This document shows positions 16,570-25,871 of a stretch of DNA of 64,000 bases, piece after piece. The notes under the pieces are model-generated. The model searched no databases. It worked only from the letters and a program-made list of their open reading frames with translations, and had not been told where the DNA came from. The first letter of the stretch is position 1. Each line of letters begins with the position of its first letter. The stretch comes from Arcobacter sp. FWKO B (GTDB lineage Bacteria; Campylobacterota; Campylobacteria; Campylobacterales; Arcobacteraceae). The position numbers were made by a program, and so were the translations under genes. The DNA lies in the NCBI RefSeq assembly GCF_014844135.1, contig NZ_CP041403.1, positions 2,170,001-2,234,000 on the forward strand, given 5' to 3'.

Positions 16570-18110
16570 CAACTCTCAAGTTCAGGTGATGAAATAGGGG
16601 GGCTGAAATAGTATCCTTGTGAGTAATCAATTCCTAAATCTTTTGTGATATTAAAAATTTCTTCACTTTCTACATATTCTGCTATAGTTTTTAAGTTTAA
16701 GCTTTTTGCAAAATCTACTATTGTTTTTGTAACCTTATAACTATTTTCATCTTTTACTATGTTTTTAATTAAGGAAGCGTCAATTTTTAGGTAATCGACA
16801 TTCATTTTTATTATATGTTCAAAGTTTGAATATCCACTTCCAAAATCATCTATAGCTACCTTACATCCAAGTGCTTTTACTTCTTTTATAAAGTGTGATA
16901 ATATATCATAATTTTTAATACTTTGATCTTCTAAAATCTCAAAAACAACTCGTTTTGCTATATCATGAGCATTGTACTTTAAAATCATTTGTTTTATAAA
17001 GTCAATAAAGGTTTCATCTTCAATATCATCGTATGATACATTTACAGAAAAATCAAATGATAAATATTCAAATGCCATAAAAGCCTTTTGTATTACTACT
17101 TTTGTAAGTTTTGTATATTGATTTGTTTTTTTTGCAATATCCAAAAAGAAAAATGGTGAGATAATCTTATTTTCATCTATCATCCTAACTAAACACTCAT
17201 ATTTTGCAACTCTTAATGTTTTGTTATCAACAAGTGGTTGAAAATAGACAACAATTTTATCTTCAGCAAGTGCAGTTTTAAGTTTTTTAGTCCAAGTCAT
17301 ATTATTCTTGTATTCTTCAATATTATCAAGTTCGTCATAAAATACAAGATAATTTTTATTGCTTTTTTTAGCAGATTGTAATGCCAAATCAGCTGTTATT
17401 AGTTTATTGTTTTGAGATGAGAAAGAAATTCCAGCAATTGCTCTTGTATCTATCTCATACTGGTCATAATGAAAAACCTCTTCATCAATTTTTTCTAAAA
17501 TATATTGAACTAAAGAAGTGAATTCTTCTTGATTTAGCGTAGAGTTTGCAATACAGTATGTATCAGCATGAAACTTATAAAGACTTTGACCTTCGCCAAG
17601 CATTGATTGGATGAAGTTTGCAACACTTTTTAATATAAAGTCACCAATTTGATTTCCATAAAAATCATTTATTTCTTTAAAGTCTTTTAAATCAATAATA
17701 GCAAGAGACAAAATATGTAGTGCACTATTTTTTAAATCATTGATTAATTTAGAACGATTTGGTAATCCTGTTAAAGAATCAAGATGTAAAAACACATTTA
17801 ATAGCTTTTCTTGTTCAATCTCTTTTGAGATATCTTTGAGAATATAAATTGGTCTTCCATTATGAGTATTTGATGTATTTATGATTTTAAAAGTATGAGG
17901 CTCTTTGAGTCTATTGTATATAATATGTGTTTCATTGCTAAAATCAATATCTTCAATATCTACACCATAAAAGCTATTGTCAAAACTATAGTTATAATAT
18001 AGTATACTATTTGTATCTGTTAAAAAAACAGAGCAGTTAATAGCATCAATCATTAGTTTTGAAAAATCTCTTTCCTCGCTAATCGTCAGTAAGTTACTTT
18101 TTGCTAACAC
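16566..18110 (-). CDS. c-di-GMP phosphodiesterase with degenerate GGDEF (PAS-GGDEF-EAL)
   Basis: A 514-residue cytoplasmic protein. An N-terminal PAS-like region (about 1-95) precedes a GGDEF domain (DSLTGLPNRSKLINDL) in which the active-site loop reads KFHADTY where GGDEF is expected, so cyclase activity is not likely. The C-terminal EAL domain keeps the catalytic set: YECLVRM (Cys for Ala of EAL), NVSYDD, FEILEDQ, AIDDFGSGYSNF, YLKIDASLI, TIAEYVES and QGYYFSPP. It should hydrolyse c-di-GMP, with the dead GGDEF perhaps sensing GTP. It has no membrane segment and is transcribed alone, divergently from kdsB. Confidence 0.88.
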   Translation of the reverse strand: MLAKSNLLTISEERDFSKLMIDAINCSVFLTDTNSILYYNYSFDNSFYGVDIEDIDFSNETHIIYNRLKEPHTFKIINTSNTHNGRPIYILKDISKEIEQEKLLNVFLHLDSLTGLPNRSKLINDLKNSALHILSLAIIDLKDFKEINDFYGNQIGDFILKSVANFIQSMLGEGQSLYKFHADTYCIANSTLNQEEFTSLVQYILEKIDEEVFHYDQYEIDTRAIAGISFSSQNNKLITADLALQSAKKSNKNYLVFYDELDNIEEYKNNMTWTKKLKTALAEDKIVVYFQPLVDNKTLRVAKYECLVRMIDENKIISPFFFLDIAKKTNQYTKLTKVVIQKAFMAFEYLSFDFSVNVSYDDIEDETFIDFIKQMILKYNAHDIAKRVVFEILEDQSIKNYDILSHFIKEVKALGCKVAIDDFGSGYSNFEHIIKMNVDYLKIDASLIKNIVKDENSYKVTKTIVDFAKSLNLKTIAEYVESEEIFNITKDLGIDYSQGYYFSPPISSPELESC

Positions 18111-18211
18111 AACAACCCCAATAGAAAAATTTAAATTGATTTTATCATTATAAAACTTAATATTAGCATTTCTTTGTTAAACTTATATCAAATTTTATAT
18201 AGGTTAAAAAA

Positions 18212-18934
18212 ATGATAATTATACCAGCAAGAGTGGAAAGTTCAAGGTTTGCAAATAAGGTTTTAGCAGATGTTTTAGGGTTACCTATGGTTATAAGAAC
18301 AGCAAAACAAGTAATGGATTTAGATGATGTTGCAATTGCCACTGACTCACAGGATGTAATAGATATAGCTACAAGTTATGGTATCAAAGCTTTAATGACT
18401 TCAAATAAACATCAAAGTGGTACAGATAGGGTAAATGAGTGTGCAAATATACTAGGGCTTAGTGATAATGAAATAGTAATTAATGTTCAAGCCGATGAGC
18501 CTTTTATTGAAAAAGATGTTGTTGCAAGTGTTATAGAAAAAGTTAAGTTTGGTATAAATCAAAACCAAGATTTTACAATGGTAAGTTGTTTTAAACTAAT
18601 ATCATCTGAGCTTGCAGATGATCCAAATCATGTAAAAGTAGTATTAGATACTAACCAAAATGCAATATATTTTTCTAGAAGTAAAATGCCTTATCATAGA
18701 GATCATTATACACAAACATCTTATAATGGACACCTTGGAATTTATGGCTTTAGTAAAAAAAGTTTAAATACTTTTTGTTCTTTAGAAGTTGCACAGTTAG
18801 AAAGTATTGAAAAATTAGAACAATTAAGAGCTATTTATAATGGATTAAAAATAGGAATGGTGCAAGTTGAATCTAAATCCTTTGGTATTGATACCAAAGA
18901 AGATTTAGAAAATGCGTTAAGAATTTTTGGCTAA
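18212..18934 (+). CDS. kdsB: 3-deoxy-manno-octulosonate cytidylyltransferase
   Basis: A 240-residue CMP-KDO synthetase, activating KDO for the inner core of lipopolysaccharide. The nucleotide-binding start IIPARVESSRFANKVLADVLG, the acceptor region ATDSQDVIDIA, the HQSGTDRVNE motif and VINVQADEPFIE are all typical. A canonical HRDHYTQ-like loop follows KMPYHRDHY. The frame ends inside the 3' end of the convergent glucan synthase gene (18-base overlap). lptB, only 1.6 kb upstream, serves the same envelope pathway. Confidence 0.94.
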   Translation: MIIIPARVESSRFANKVLADVLGLPMVIRTAKQVMDLDDVAIATDSQDVIDIATSYGIKALMTSNKHQSGTDRVNECANILGLSDNEIVINVQADEPFIEKDVVASVIEKVKFGINQNQDFTMVSCFKLISSELADDPNHVKVVLDTNQNAIYFSRSKMPYHRDHYTQTSYNGHLGIYGFSKKSLNTFCSLEVAQLESIEKLEQLRAIYNGLKIGMVQVESKSFGIDTKEDLENALRIFG

Positions 18935-21457
18935 TTGTTGTTTATGAGAATATAACTCAAGTATTCTCATAACAATAGCTGAAATATAAGGGATACTTTG
19001 TATTAAAAGTGTAGTTGCAAAAATATAAATTTCTAAAATCCCACTTGTATTTGTAAAAACAAGTCCAAAAAATGATATAAGTAATAGCACTCCTAGTATT
19101 GTTTCATATTTTATAGGATTTGTATTTTCTTTTTTTGTATTACCACCTTTTTGAGTCCTTTTAAATGGAAGCCCATCTTTTACAAATCCATCATACACCG
19201 CTTTAAATATTATAAGTTGTAAACTCATTGACGCTATAGCACTTAAAAAGGTATTTTTTAGTGTTGTTTTTACTCTCATTCTATATAAAATAAAAGTATG
19301 CAAAATATTTACTAAAAAAGCTGTAATAATAGGTATAGTAAGTGGTATAGTTGGTATTGTAACACCAACAAATATGATAACTGGAACCCAAATAATATTC
19401 ATCATAGCCATAACTGGACCCATAGCATCACTTAGCCAAAAAAACCATCCAGTAATAAATTTGTGTTTTTGTCTTGGAGTCAAAGATTTTGATGATGGTT
19501 TGAATTCTCTCCAGTGTTTTTTCAAAATTTGAATAGCACCATATGCCCATCTATGTCTTTGAGTTTTAAAAGCTTCTATTGTATCAGGTAAAAGTCCATA
19601 ACCATATCTTCTATTTGTATAATGAGCAATATATCCAGCTTCAAATAATCTTAGTCCAAGCTCACTATCTTCAACTATAGTATCTGTTCCCCATCCTCCA
19701 ACTTCAAGCATTGCACTTAGTCGTACTAATACCATAGTACCATGAACAACTATAGCATTTTCTTCATTTCTATCTATCATACCAATATCAAAAAAACCTG
19801 CATATTCAGCATTCATAGCAGCTTTTACAATAGATTCATTGCCATCACGATGATCTTGAGGAGCTTGAACAATAGCAACTTTTGGGTCATCAAATAAAGG
19901 TACAAGATCTATTAGCCAAGGAGACTCTACTACATAGTCAGCATCAATTACAGCTATGATTTCAGCCTTTGGATTTGTATAGTTTAAAGCTTCATTTAGT
20001 GCACCTGCTTTAAAACCTGTACATTTGATATTTAAAAATACAAATTTTTCCCCTAGCTCAGAACATAATTTCTCAATTGGTTTCCAATAATATTCTTCAG
20101 GAGTATTATTGATTATTACAAGGACTTCAAAGTTTGGATATTTTAGATTTGAAAGTGCTCTTAGTGTTTCTTCTAATACATGAGGTTGCTCTTTATAAGC
20201 TGGCACATGTATAGACACAAAAGGGATATTTTCAGATTTTAAGTCAATAGGTATCATTCTTTGAGGAGGAATACCAATAGAACATTTAAAAAGTTCATTT
20301 GCTTTTGCAAGAGTAATTATAACAAGTGGTATCATAAGTAATGTACCCATACCCCACATTATCCACATACCAAAGTTCATATAATTTACAAATGGATAAG
20401 TAGCAGCCATAACAATACCAAATGCCATCCCTTGAGCTGCAATAGCATAAGCTAGGGCATGATTAATATTTAATCTTTGATTTTTTAGTCCAGAAATAGT
20501 AAGTAGTGCACCTATTATAATAGCAGCCACCATTTGGTAAAACCAGTTTTTATTTAGTTCAATTTCTTCTTCACTAAGGCTAAATTTTAGATTTCTTTGA
20601 GAATCAAAAATACCCCAATATTGCCCAACATTTCCCTCTTCATACCCTTTCCAAGGTTGATCAAATGCTTCTACAATATTATATGTCCAGTTGTTTTCTT
20701 TTGCAAGGTTTAAAAATCCTCTAATAGCGATAGCTTGATTTTTTAGACTAGGTATTGCTTGCTTGTTGTTATACCCATGGCTTGGCCAACCTGTTTCACC
20801 AATTGCTATTTTTTTATCTGGATATTGTGCTGAAATCTTTTCATATTTATCCACTATAAAATCATTGAAGTTGCTTATATGTGATTTTTCCCAGTAAGGT
20901 AGTATATGAACATTAATAAAATCAACATTTTCTGCTAATTCTGGATATTCCATCCAAGTGTGCCATACTTCAGCTGTTGTAACAGGTATCTTGGTTTGTT
21001 CTGAGATATAATTAATATATGCTATGAGCTCTTCAGGATTTAGTTCATTTCTAAGAAGAGTTTCGTTTCCAACAATAATTGAATTTATCATATTTGGGAA
21101 TGTTTCAAGAATATATAATGCTTTATATATTTCAGCATTATTTTCTTCATAATTTCCACCAATCCAAATACCTAAATCTAGAGTCATATTTGTTTGTGAT
21201 AAAATATCAACAATATGTAGTGCATCTTGACTTGAATATGTACGGATATTTCTTGTATATTTAGATAAAAGATCCAAATCTTTTTCAATTTCTTGAGCTG
21301 ATAAAACTTTTTTTTCATATCCCTTAAAAGGTGAATAGGAAAGTGATTGGATTTCATCAGTAGTACTATGTACTATAAACATCTTGTGATCATGGTTGAT
21401 CCAGAAAAATATTTGAAATAAAGCAGCTAAAATGAGACCAAAAATTATATATCTCAC
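18917..21457 (-). CDS. GH17-GT2 fusion, NdvB-like beta-(1,3)-glucan synthase
   Basis: An 846-residue membrane enzyme with two catalytic domains. After one N-terminal helix (4-20), residues 35-300 form a periplasmic GH17 domain: IRTYSSQDALHIV, the acid Glu132 in VGNETLLR and the nucleophile Glu221 in IGETGWPS. Several helices (about 310-400) lead to a processive GT2 domain: HVPAYKEQPHVLEETL, AVIDADYVVESPWL, TIVEDSELGLRLFEAGY and the QRHRW motif, followed by at least four more helices. NdvB of Bradyrhizobium and Pseudomonas shares this arrangement and makes cyclic beta-glucans, with the GH17 part acting as transglycosylase. The product here is inferred to be a periplasmic or secreted beta-1,3-glucan. 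Single gene, downstream of no obvious partner. Confidence 0.85.
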   Translation of the reverse strand: MRYIIFGLILAALFQIFFWINHDHKMFIVHSTTDEIQSLSYSPFKGYEKKVLSAQEIEKDLDLLSKYTRNIRTYSSQDALHIVDILSQTNMTLDLGIWIGGNYEENNAEIYKALYILETFPNMINSIIVGNETLLRNELNPEELIAYINYISEQTKIPVTTAEVWHTWMEYPELAENVDFINVHILPYWEKSHISNFNDFIVDKYEKISAQYPDKKIAIGETGWPSHGYNNKQAIPSLKNQAIAIRGFLNLAKENNWTYNIVEAFDQPWKGYEEGNVGQYWGIFDSQRNLKFSLSEEEIELNKNWFYQMVAAIIIGALLTISGLKNQRLNINHALAYAIAAQGMAFGIVMAATYPFVNYMNFGMWIMWGMGTLLMIPLVIITLAKANELFKCSIGIPPQRMIPIDLKSENIPFVSIHVPAYKEQPHVLEETLRALSNLKYPNFEVLVIINNTPEEYYWKPIEKLCSELGEKFVFLNIKCTGFKAGALNEALNYTNPKAEIIAVIDADYVVESPWLIDLVPLFDDPKVAIVQAPQDHRDGNESIVKAAMNAEYAGFFDIGMIDRNEENAIVVHGTMVLVRLSAMLEVGGWGTDTIVEDSELGLRLFEAGYIAHYTNRRYGYGLLPDTIEAFKTQRHRWAYGAIQILKKHWREFKPSSKSLTPRQKHKFITGWFFWLSDAMGPVMAMMNIIWVPVIIFVGVTIPTIPLTIPIITAFLVNILHTFILYRMRVKTTLKNTFLSAIASMSLQLIIFKAVYDGFVKDGLPFKRTQKGGNTKKENTNPIKYETILGVLLLISFFGLVFTNTSGILEIYIFATTLLIQSIPYISAIVMRILELYSHKQQLAKNS

Positions 21458-21523
21458 AGAACATTCCTTGTAGTGTTTTAAAAACGGAATATTAGCATAT
21501 TTTTTTGAATTTAGATGTAATTT

Positions 21524-23038
21524 TTACTCAATAGGTAAAGATATTTTTATTGTTGCCCCACTTGAGTGATTAAATGCTTCTATTTTACCATTTAAATGAG
21601 TTTCTACAATTATTTTACAAGCATAAAGACCAAGCCCAACTCCGTGCATTGAATCTTTTGTACTAAAGTAAGGCTCAAATATTTTATCAATGATATTTTC
21701 AGGAATTCCTCCCCCATTATCACTTATCTCAATAACCATATGGTCATTAATTAACTCTTCTTTAAGTTTGATTACACCATTTTTTGTATTATTTCTAATA
21801 ATAGCCTCTTTGGCATTTGTTAAGATATTTACCAAAATGGTAGAAAGTTCATTTGGATATGTTTCAAACTCTATATCTTTTTCTATATCTTTGATAAAAT
21901 CAATTTTTTGTGAATCAGGTGAATTTGAAAAAATTTCTACAGCTTTTGTGATTACTTGTTTTGGTGTAGTTTTGGTTTTATAGTCTTTTAACTCCACAAA
22001 GTTTTGAAAATCTTCTATAGTTTTAGAAAGTTCTTCAGCAGTTTGCTTTATTTCATCAAGGGAATGTACTATTTCATCAGGATTTATTTCATTGCCAAAA
22101 CTAAAATCAAGTTCCATTTTTTGAGCTTTTATTGATATGATATTAAGCGGTTGTCTCCACTGATGTGAAATCATTTGAAGAGTTTCAGCCATAATAGCTA
22201 ACTTTGTTTGTTCTACTAAAATTTTATCTTTTTGTTTTATTTCATCTTTTGCATTGGTTACTTCTTTTGATAAAGCTGTATTTTGATTTTTTAATGTTAA
22301 TTCATTTGTGATATCAAACATTAATGCTGTATAGCCAATGATATCTCCATATTTATTATGAACTGGTTGAGTCTTAATATCTACCCAAAAAGTGCTTTCG
22401 TCCTTTTTTAAAAAGTGCTCTTTTCCATTATAATATCCATTTTGTTCAATCGCAAGTTTAATTATTTCAAAAGAATCCTTATCTGTATCCTTTTTAATAT
22501 TCCAATAGTTTTTGGTTAAAAGTTCATCTTTTGAATAACCACTTATGTAATAAAATGCTTCACTTGCTTTAGTAAATTTCCCATCAATATCAAAATGTGC
22601 AGAGATTACATATTTATTTAAAATTTGTGCATCTGATTTTTGTCTTGTTATATCTTTCGCATTTATGACAAAGAATTTTTTATTTAACATAGGAGCTAGA
22701 GTAATTTGTAGATAAACGGTTTGTTTGTCTTTTCTTAAACAACTAACTTCCATTTCATTTTGGTATTGGTTGTGTAGTGTTTTTTCAATAAGTGACAAAA
22801 AAGTATTTTGTATCTCACTAGGCATAATTGTATGGAAATTTATAGTAAGCAACTCCTCTTTAGGATAGCCAAGGATTGGTGAAAAAGCATTATTGACATA
22901 TATAAATTTACTCTCTTTATCTATAATACCGATACCATCCCAAGAATTATTTACTATTTCTCTTAGTTCATTATTACTTTGTTGTAATTTTTGCATATCA
23001 ATACTCATATAGTGCCTTACAAACTTATTTTTATTCAT
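21524..23038 (-). CDS. Orphan cytoplasmic PAS-PAS sensor histidine kinase
   Basis: A 504-residue kinase without membrane helices. Two PAS domains (about 18-130 and 145-250; VNNAFSPILGYPKEELL and YYISGYSKDELLTKNYWN) are followed by a coiled coil and the phosphoacceptor H-box MISHQWRQPLNIIS, the form typical of Campylobacterota. The ATPase domain keeps the N-box ILTNAKEAIIRN, G1 ISDNGGGIPENI, F-box FEPYFSTK and G2 HGVGLGLYACKII. The second PAS is followed by DIIGYTALMFDIT, a PAC-like strand that could hold a small ligand or flavin/haem; the ligand is not evident. No response regulator is adjacent, so its partner is unknown. It is divergent from polA. Confidence 0.9.
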   Translation of the reverse strand: MNKNKFVRHYMSIDMQKLQQSNNELREIVNNSWDGIGIIDKESKFIYVNNAFSPILGYPKEELLTINFHTIMPSEIQNTFLSLIEKTLHNQYQNEMEVSCLRKDKQTVYLQITLAPMLNKKFFVINAKDITRQKSDAQILNKYVISAHFDIDGKFTKASEAFYYISGYSKDELLTKNYWNIKKDTDKDSFEIIKLAIEQNGYYNGKEHFLKKDESTFWVDIKTQPVHNKYGDIIGYTALMFDITNELTLKNQNTALSKEVTNAKDEIKQKDKILVEQTKLAIMAETLQMISHQWRQPLNIISIKAQKMELDFSFGNEINPDEIVHSLDEIKQTAEELSKTIEDFQNFVELKDYKTKTTPKQVITKAVEIFSNSPDSQKIDFIKDIEKDIEFETYPNELSTILVNILTNAKEAIIRNNTKNGVIKLKEELINDHMVIEISDNGGGIPENIIDKIFEPYFSTKDSMHGVGLGLYACKIIVETHLNGKIEAFNHSSGATIKISLPIE

Positions 23039-23045
23039 ATTATAG

Positions 23046-23051
23046 TATAAT
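23046..23051 (+). promoter_or_regulatory. -10 element of polA
   Basis: TATAAT inside the 48-base gap between the divergent kinase and polA, 36 bases before the polA ATG. A Shine-Dalgarno AAGGA follows at 23073-23077. Confidence 0.5.
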
Positions 23052-23086
23052 GAAGCTTATTAGCACTTTTGCAAGGATTATTTAAA

Positions 23087-25762
23087 ATGAAAAGTTTGAC
23101 AATTATTGATACATTTGGATTTTTGTTTAGAAGTTATTATGCTCTTCCACCACTAAAATCAAAAAAAGGTTTTCCAACTGGGCTTTTGACTGGGTTTATG
23201 AATTTTATTTCTAATATTGGAAAAGATTTCCAGACAGATTATTTAGTATTTGCTTTTGATAGTAAAGGGGATACTTTTAGAAATGAAATATATAAAGAGT
23301 ATAAAGCTCATCGTGCAGAGGTTCCTCAGGATCTACTAAGACAGCTTCCTATTGCTATAAATTGGGTAGAAAAAATGGGATTTAAAACAGCTGCAAAAGT
23401 AGGGTTTGAAGCAGATGATATAATAGCTTCTATAGCATATGCTGCTGCAAAAGAGGGGTATATTGTAAGAATTGTAAGTCATGATAAGGATTTGTACCAA
23501 TTAATTGATGATGATAAAATATTTTTATTTGATCCAATTAAAAAAACTGTAATCAATGAAGCTCAATGTATTGACAAGTATGGTATTGAGCCAAAATATT
23601 TTACTGAATATCAGTCTTTATTAGGTGATAGTACTGATAATATTCCAGGTGTAAAAGGTGTAGGTGAAAAAACAGCAAAAGAGCTTATTATGCAATATAA
23701 AACTATCGATAATGTATTTGCAAATATTGATACAATAGAAAAACCAAGGTGGAAAAAGCTTTTAGAAGAGGGTAAGGAGATGGCATATATAAGTAAAAAG
23801 CTTGTAACACTTGCAAAAGATGCCTATGATTTTGTAGATATACATGAATACTCTTTGCCATCAGAAAATCCAATACTAAAAATATCAGATGAATTGGAAG
23901 AATATGACTTAAATGCTATTATAAAAAGAGTTCATAATAATGGGTTGAATTTCAAGACGCAAACACCTGTTAGTAAGAATTCTGTTGATTATGAATATAT
24001 TCTATTAAACGATAAAGAGAGTTTATTTAAGGTTATTAGTTCAATTCCAAGCAATAGTGTTGTTTCACTAGATACAGAAACAACATCTCTTGATAGTCAA
24101 ACTGCAAAAATAGTTGGTTTTTCATTTTGTTTTAATTCCACAACAGCATATTATGTTCCAATAGCACATACCTATTTAGGAGCACCAGTTCAAATTAGTA
24201 TTGATGATGCAAAAGAGGCAGTAAATAGACTTTCTAATTTTAAACTAATATTTCAAAATTTTAAATATGACTATGAGATTATAAAAAACAACTTAGGAAT
24301 AAGTTTAAAGTTATATGCAGACACTATGGTAATGAGTTGGTTATTTAATCCTAGTGAATCATCTTCATTAGACTTTATGGCACAAAAACTTTTCAATCAT
24401 CAAATGATTACCTATTCTGATACCGTCAAAAAAGATGAAACCTTTGCAAATGTTGATATATTACAAGCTTGTAAGTATGCTTCAGAAGATGCTTTAATGA
24501 CATATAAACTTTATTATAAGTTGCTAGAACTTTTAAATGTTCAAGATCAAAAATTAATGGAACTTGCTTATAGTTTAGAATTCCCATTTATTTATATATT
24601 GCTAGAGATGGAAAAAAATGGTATAAAAATAGATACCAAATTTTTAAAAGAACTTGAAATAAAAAGTACTGCAAAACTAAAAGAGTTAACACAAGAGATA
24701 TATTTGAGTGCAGGAGTTGAATTTAATATTAACTCACCAAAACAGTTAGCAAATATTTTATTTGAACATTTACAATTAAAGTCACTAAAAAAAACAAAAA
24801 GTGGTTTTAGCACAAATGAGCAAGTATTGCATGAGTTGATAAATGAACATGAGATAATAGCGAAGATTCTTGAGTATAGGGAAGTACATAAACTTCACTC
24901 AACATATATTATCCCTCTTTATAATTATGCAATTCAAAATAAAGATAATAGAATTCATACAAGTTTTTTACAAACAGGTACAGCTACAGGAAGATTGAGT
25001 AGTAAAAATCCAAATTTACAAAATATTCCTGTAAGAAGTGAATTAGGACGAGAGATTAGGCAAGCATTTATTGCACAAGAAGGACATGTGCTTGTATCAA
25101 TAGATTATTCTCAAATTGAACTAAGACTTCTTGCTCATTTTAGTAAAGATGAATCTTTGGTAAATGCCTTTAATGAAGATAAAGATATCCATCTTCAAAC
25201 TGCTATAAAACTTTTTGGAACAGAAGATGCACATTCAAAAAGAGATATTGCAAAAACAATCAACTTTGGATTGATTTATGGAATGGGACCTAAAAAACTA
25301 TCTCAAACCCTAGAAATAGAATATAAAGTAGCAAAAAAATATATAGATGATTATTTTAAACTATTCCCTACAGTTAAAAATTATCTAAAATCTATTGAAG
25401 ATGAAGCTCAAAATAATCATTTTGTAAAAACTTTGTTAGAAAGAAGAAGATATTTTGATTTTAATAGTGCAAATCCAATGCAAAAGGCAGGCTACTTAAG
25501 AGAAGCAGTAAATTCAGTTTTTCAAGGGAGTGCAGCTGATTTAATAAAGCTTGCCATGGTAAAAATATATGATAAGTATAAGGATACTAAAGATTGTAAA
25601 ATGTTACTTCAAATACACGATGAATTGGTATTTGAAGTAAAAGAAGATATGGCTTTAGAAATATCACAAGATATAGTTTATATTATGGAAAACATTTATA
25701 AATTATCAATTCCATTGAAGGCAAAAATGCATATTAGTAAAAAATGGAGTGAACTAAAATAG
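23087..25762 (+). CDS. polA: DNA polymerase I
   Basis: An 891-residue three-domain polymerase. The start at 23087 (MKSLTIIDTFGFLFRSYYALPP) follows AAGGA at proper spacing; the in-frame TTG 18 bases earlier has none. The 5' nuclease domain (1-290) shows FEADDIIASIAY and LLGDSTDNIPGVKGVGEKTA. The 3'-5' exonuclease domain (about 310-490) is intact: LDTETTSLD with the DxE pair, FQNFKYDYEII and YASEDALMTY. The polymerase domain has TGRLSSKNPNLQNIP, SIDYSQIELRLLAHFS, INFGLIYGMGPKKLS and LLQIHDELVFEV. It therefore has proofreading, unlike the Taq-type enzymes. It acts in Okazaki fragment maturation and repair. Confidence 0.96.
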   Translation: MKSLTIIDTFGFLFRSYYALPPLKSKKGFPTGLLTGFMNFISNIGKDFQTDYLVFAFDSKGDTFRNEIYKEYKAHRAEVPQDLLRQLPIAINWVEKMGFKTAAKVGFEADDIIASIAYAAAKEGYIVRIVSHDKDLYQLIDDDKIFLFDPIKKTVINEAQCIDKYGIEPKYFTEYQSLLGDSTDNIPGVKGVGEKTAKELIMQYKTIDNVFANIDTIEKPRWKKLLEEGKEMAYISKKLVTLAKDAYDFVDIHEYSLPSENPILKISDELEEYDLNAIIKRVHNNGLNFKTQTPVSKNSVDYEYILLNDKESLFKVISSIPSNSVVSLDTETTSLDSQTAKIVGFSFCFNSTTAYYVPIAHTYLGAPVQISIDDAKEAVNRLSNFKLIFQNFKYDYEIIKNNLGISLKLYADTMVMSWLFNPSESSSLDFMAQKLFNHQMITYSDTVKKDETFANVDILQACKYASEDALMTYKLYYKLLELLNVQDQKLMELAYSLEFPFIYILLEMEKNGIKIDTKFLKELEIKSTAKLKELTQEIYLSAGVEFNINSPKQLANILFEHLQLKSLKKTKSGFSTNEQVLHELINEHEIIAKILEYREVHKLHSTYIIPLYNYAIQNKDNRIHTSFLQTGTATGRLSSKNPNLQNIPVRSELGREIRQAFIAQEGHVLVSIDYSQIELRLLAHFSKDESLVNAFNEDKDIHLQTAIKLFGTEDAHSKRDIAKTINFGLIYGMGPKKLSQTLEIEYKVAKKYIDDYFKLFPTVKNYLKSIEDEAQNNHFVKTLLERRRYFDFNSANPMQKAGYLREAVNSVFQGSAADLIKLAMVKIYDKYKDTKDCKMLLQIHDELVFEVKEDMALEISQDIVYIMENIYKLSIPLKAKMHISKKWSELK

Positions 25763-25814
25763 TTACATTTTTACTAAAAAGTTACTTAATAATAACAAAT
25801 AATAATAAATACAT

Positions 25815-25843
25815 TTGACAAATTAAATAATTTTTGCTAAGAT
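25815..25843 (+). promoter_or_regulatory. Sigma-70 promoter of the OmpR-type regulator gene
   Basis: A consensus TTGACA (25815-25820) and TAAGAT (25838-25843) are separated by exactly 17 bases, with TG-like TTGC just before the -10. The ATG follows 28 bases after the -10. A full -35 box is unusual in this AT-rich genome and suggests strong constitutive expression. Confidence 0.65.
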
Positions 25844-25871
25844 ACTAAAAAATTACTTTAAAGGATAAAAA

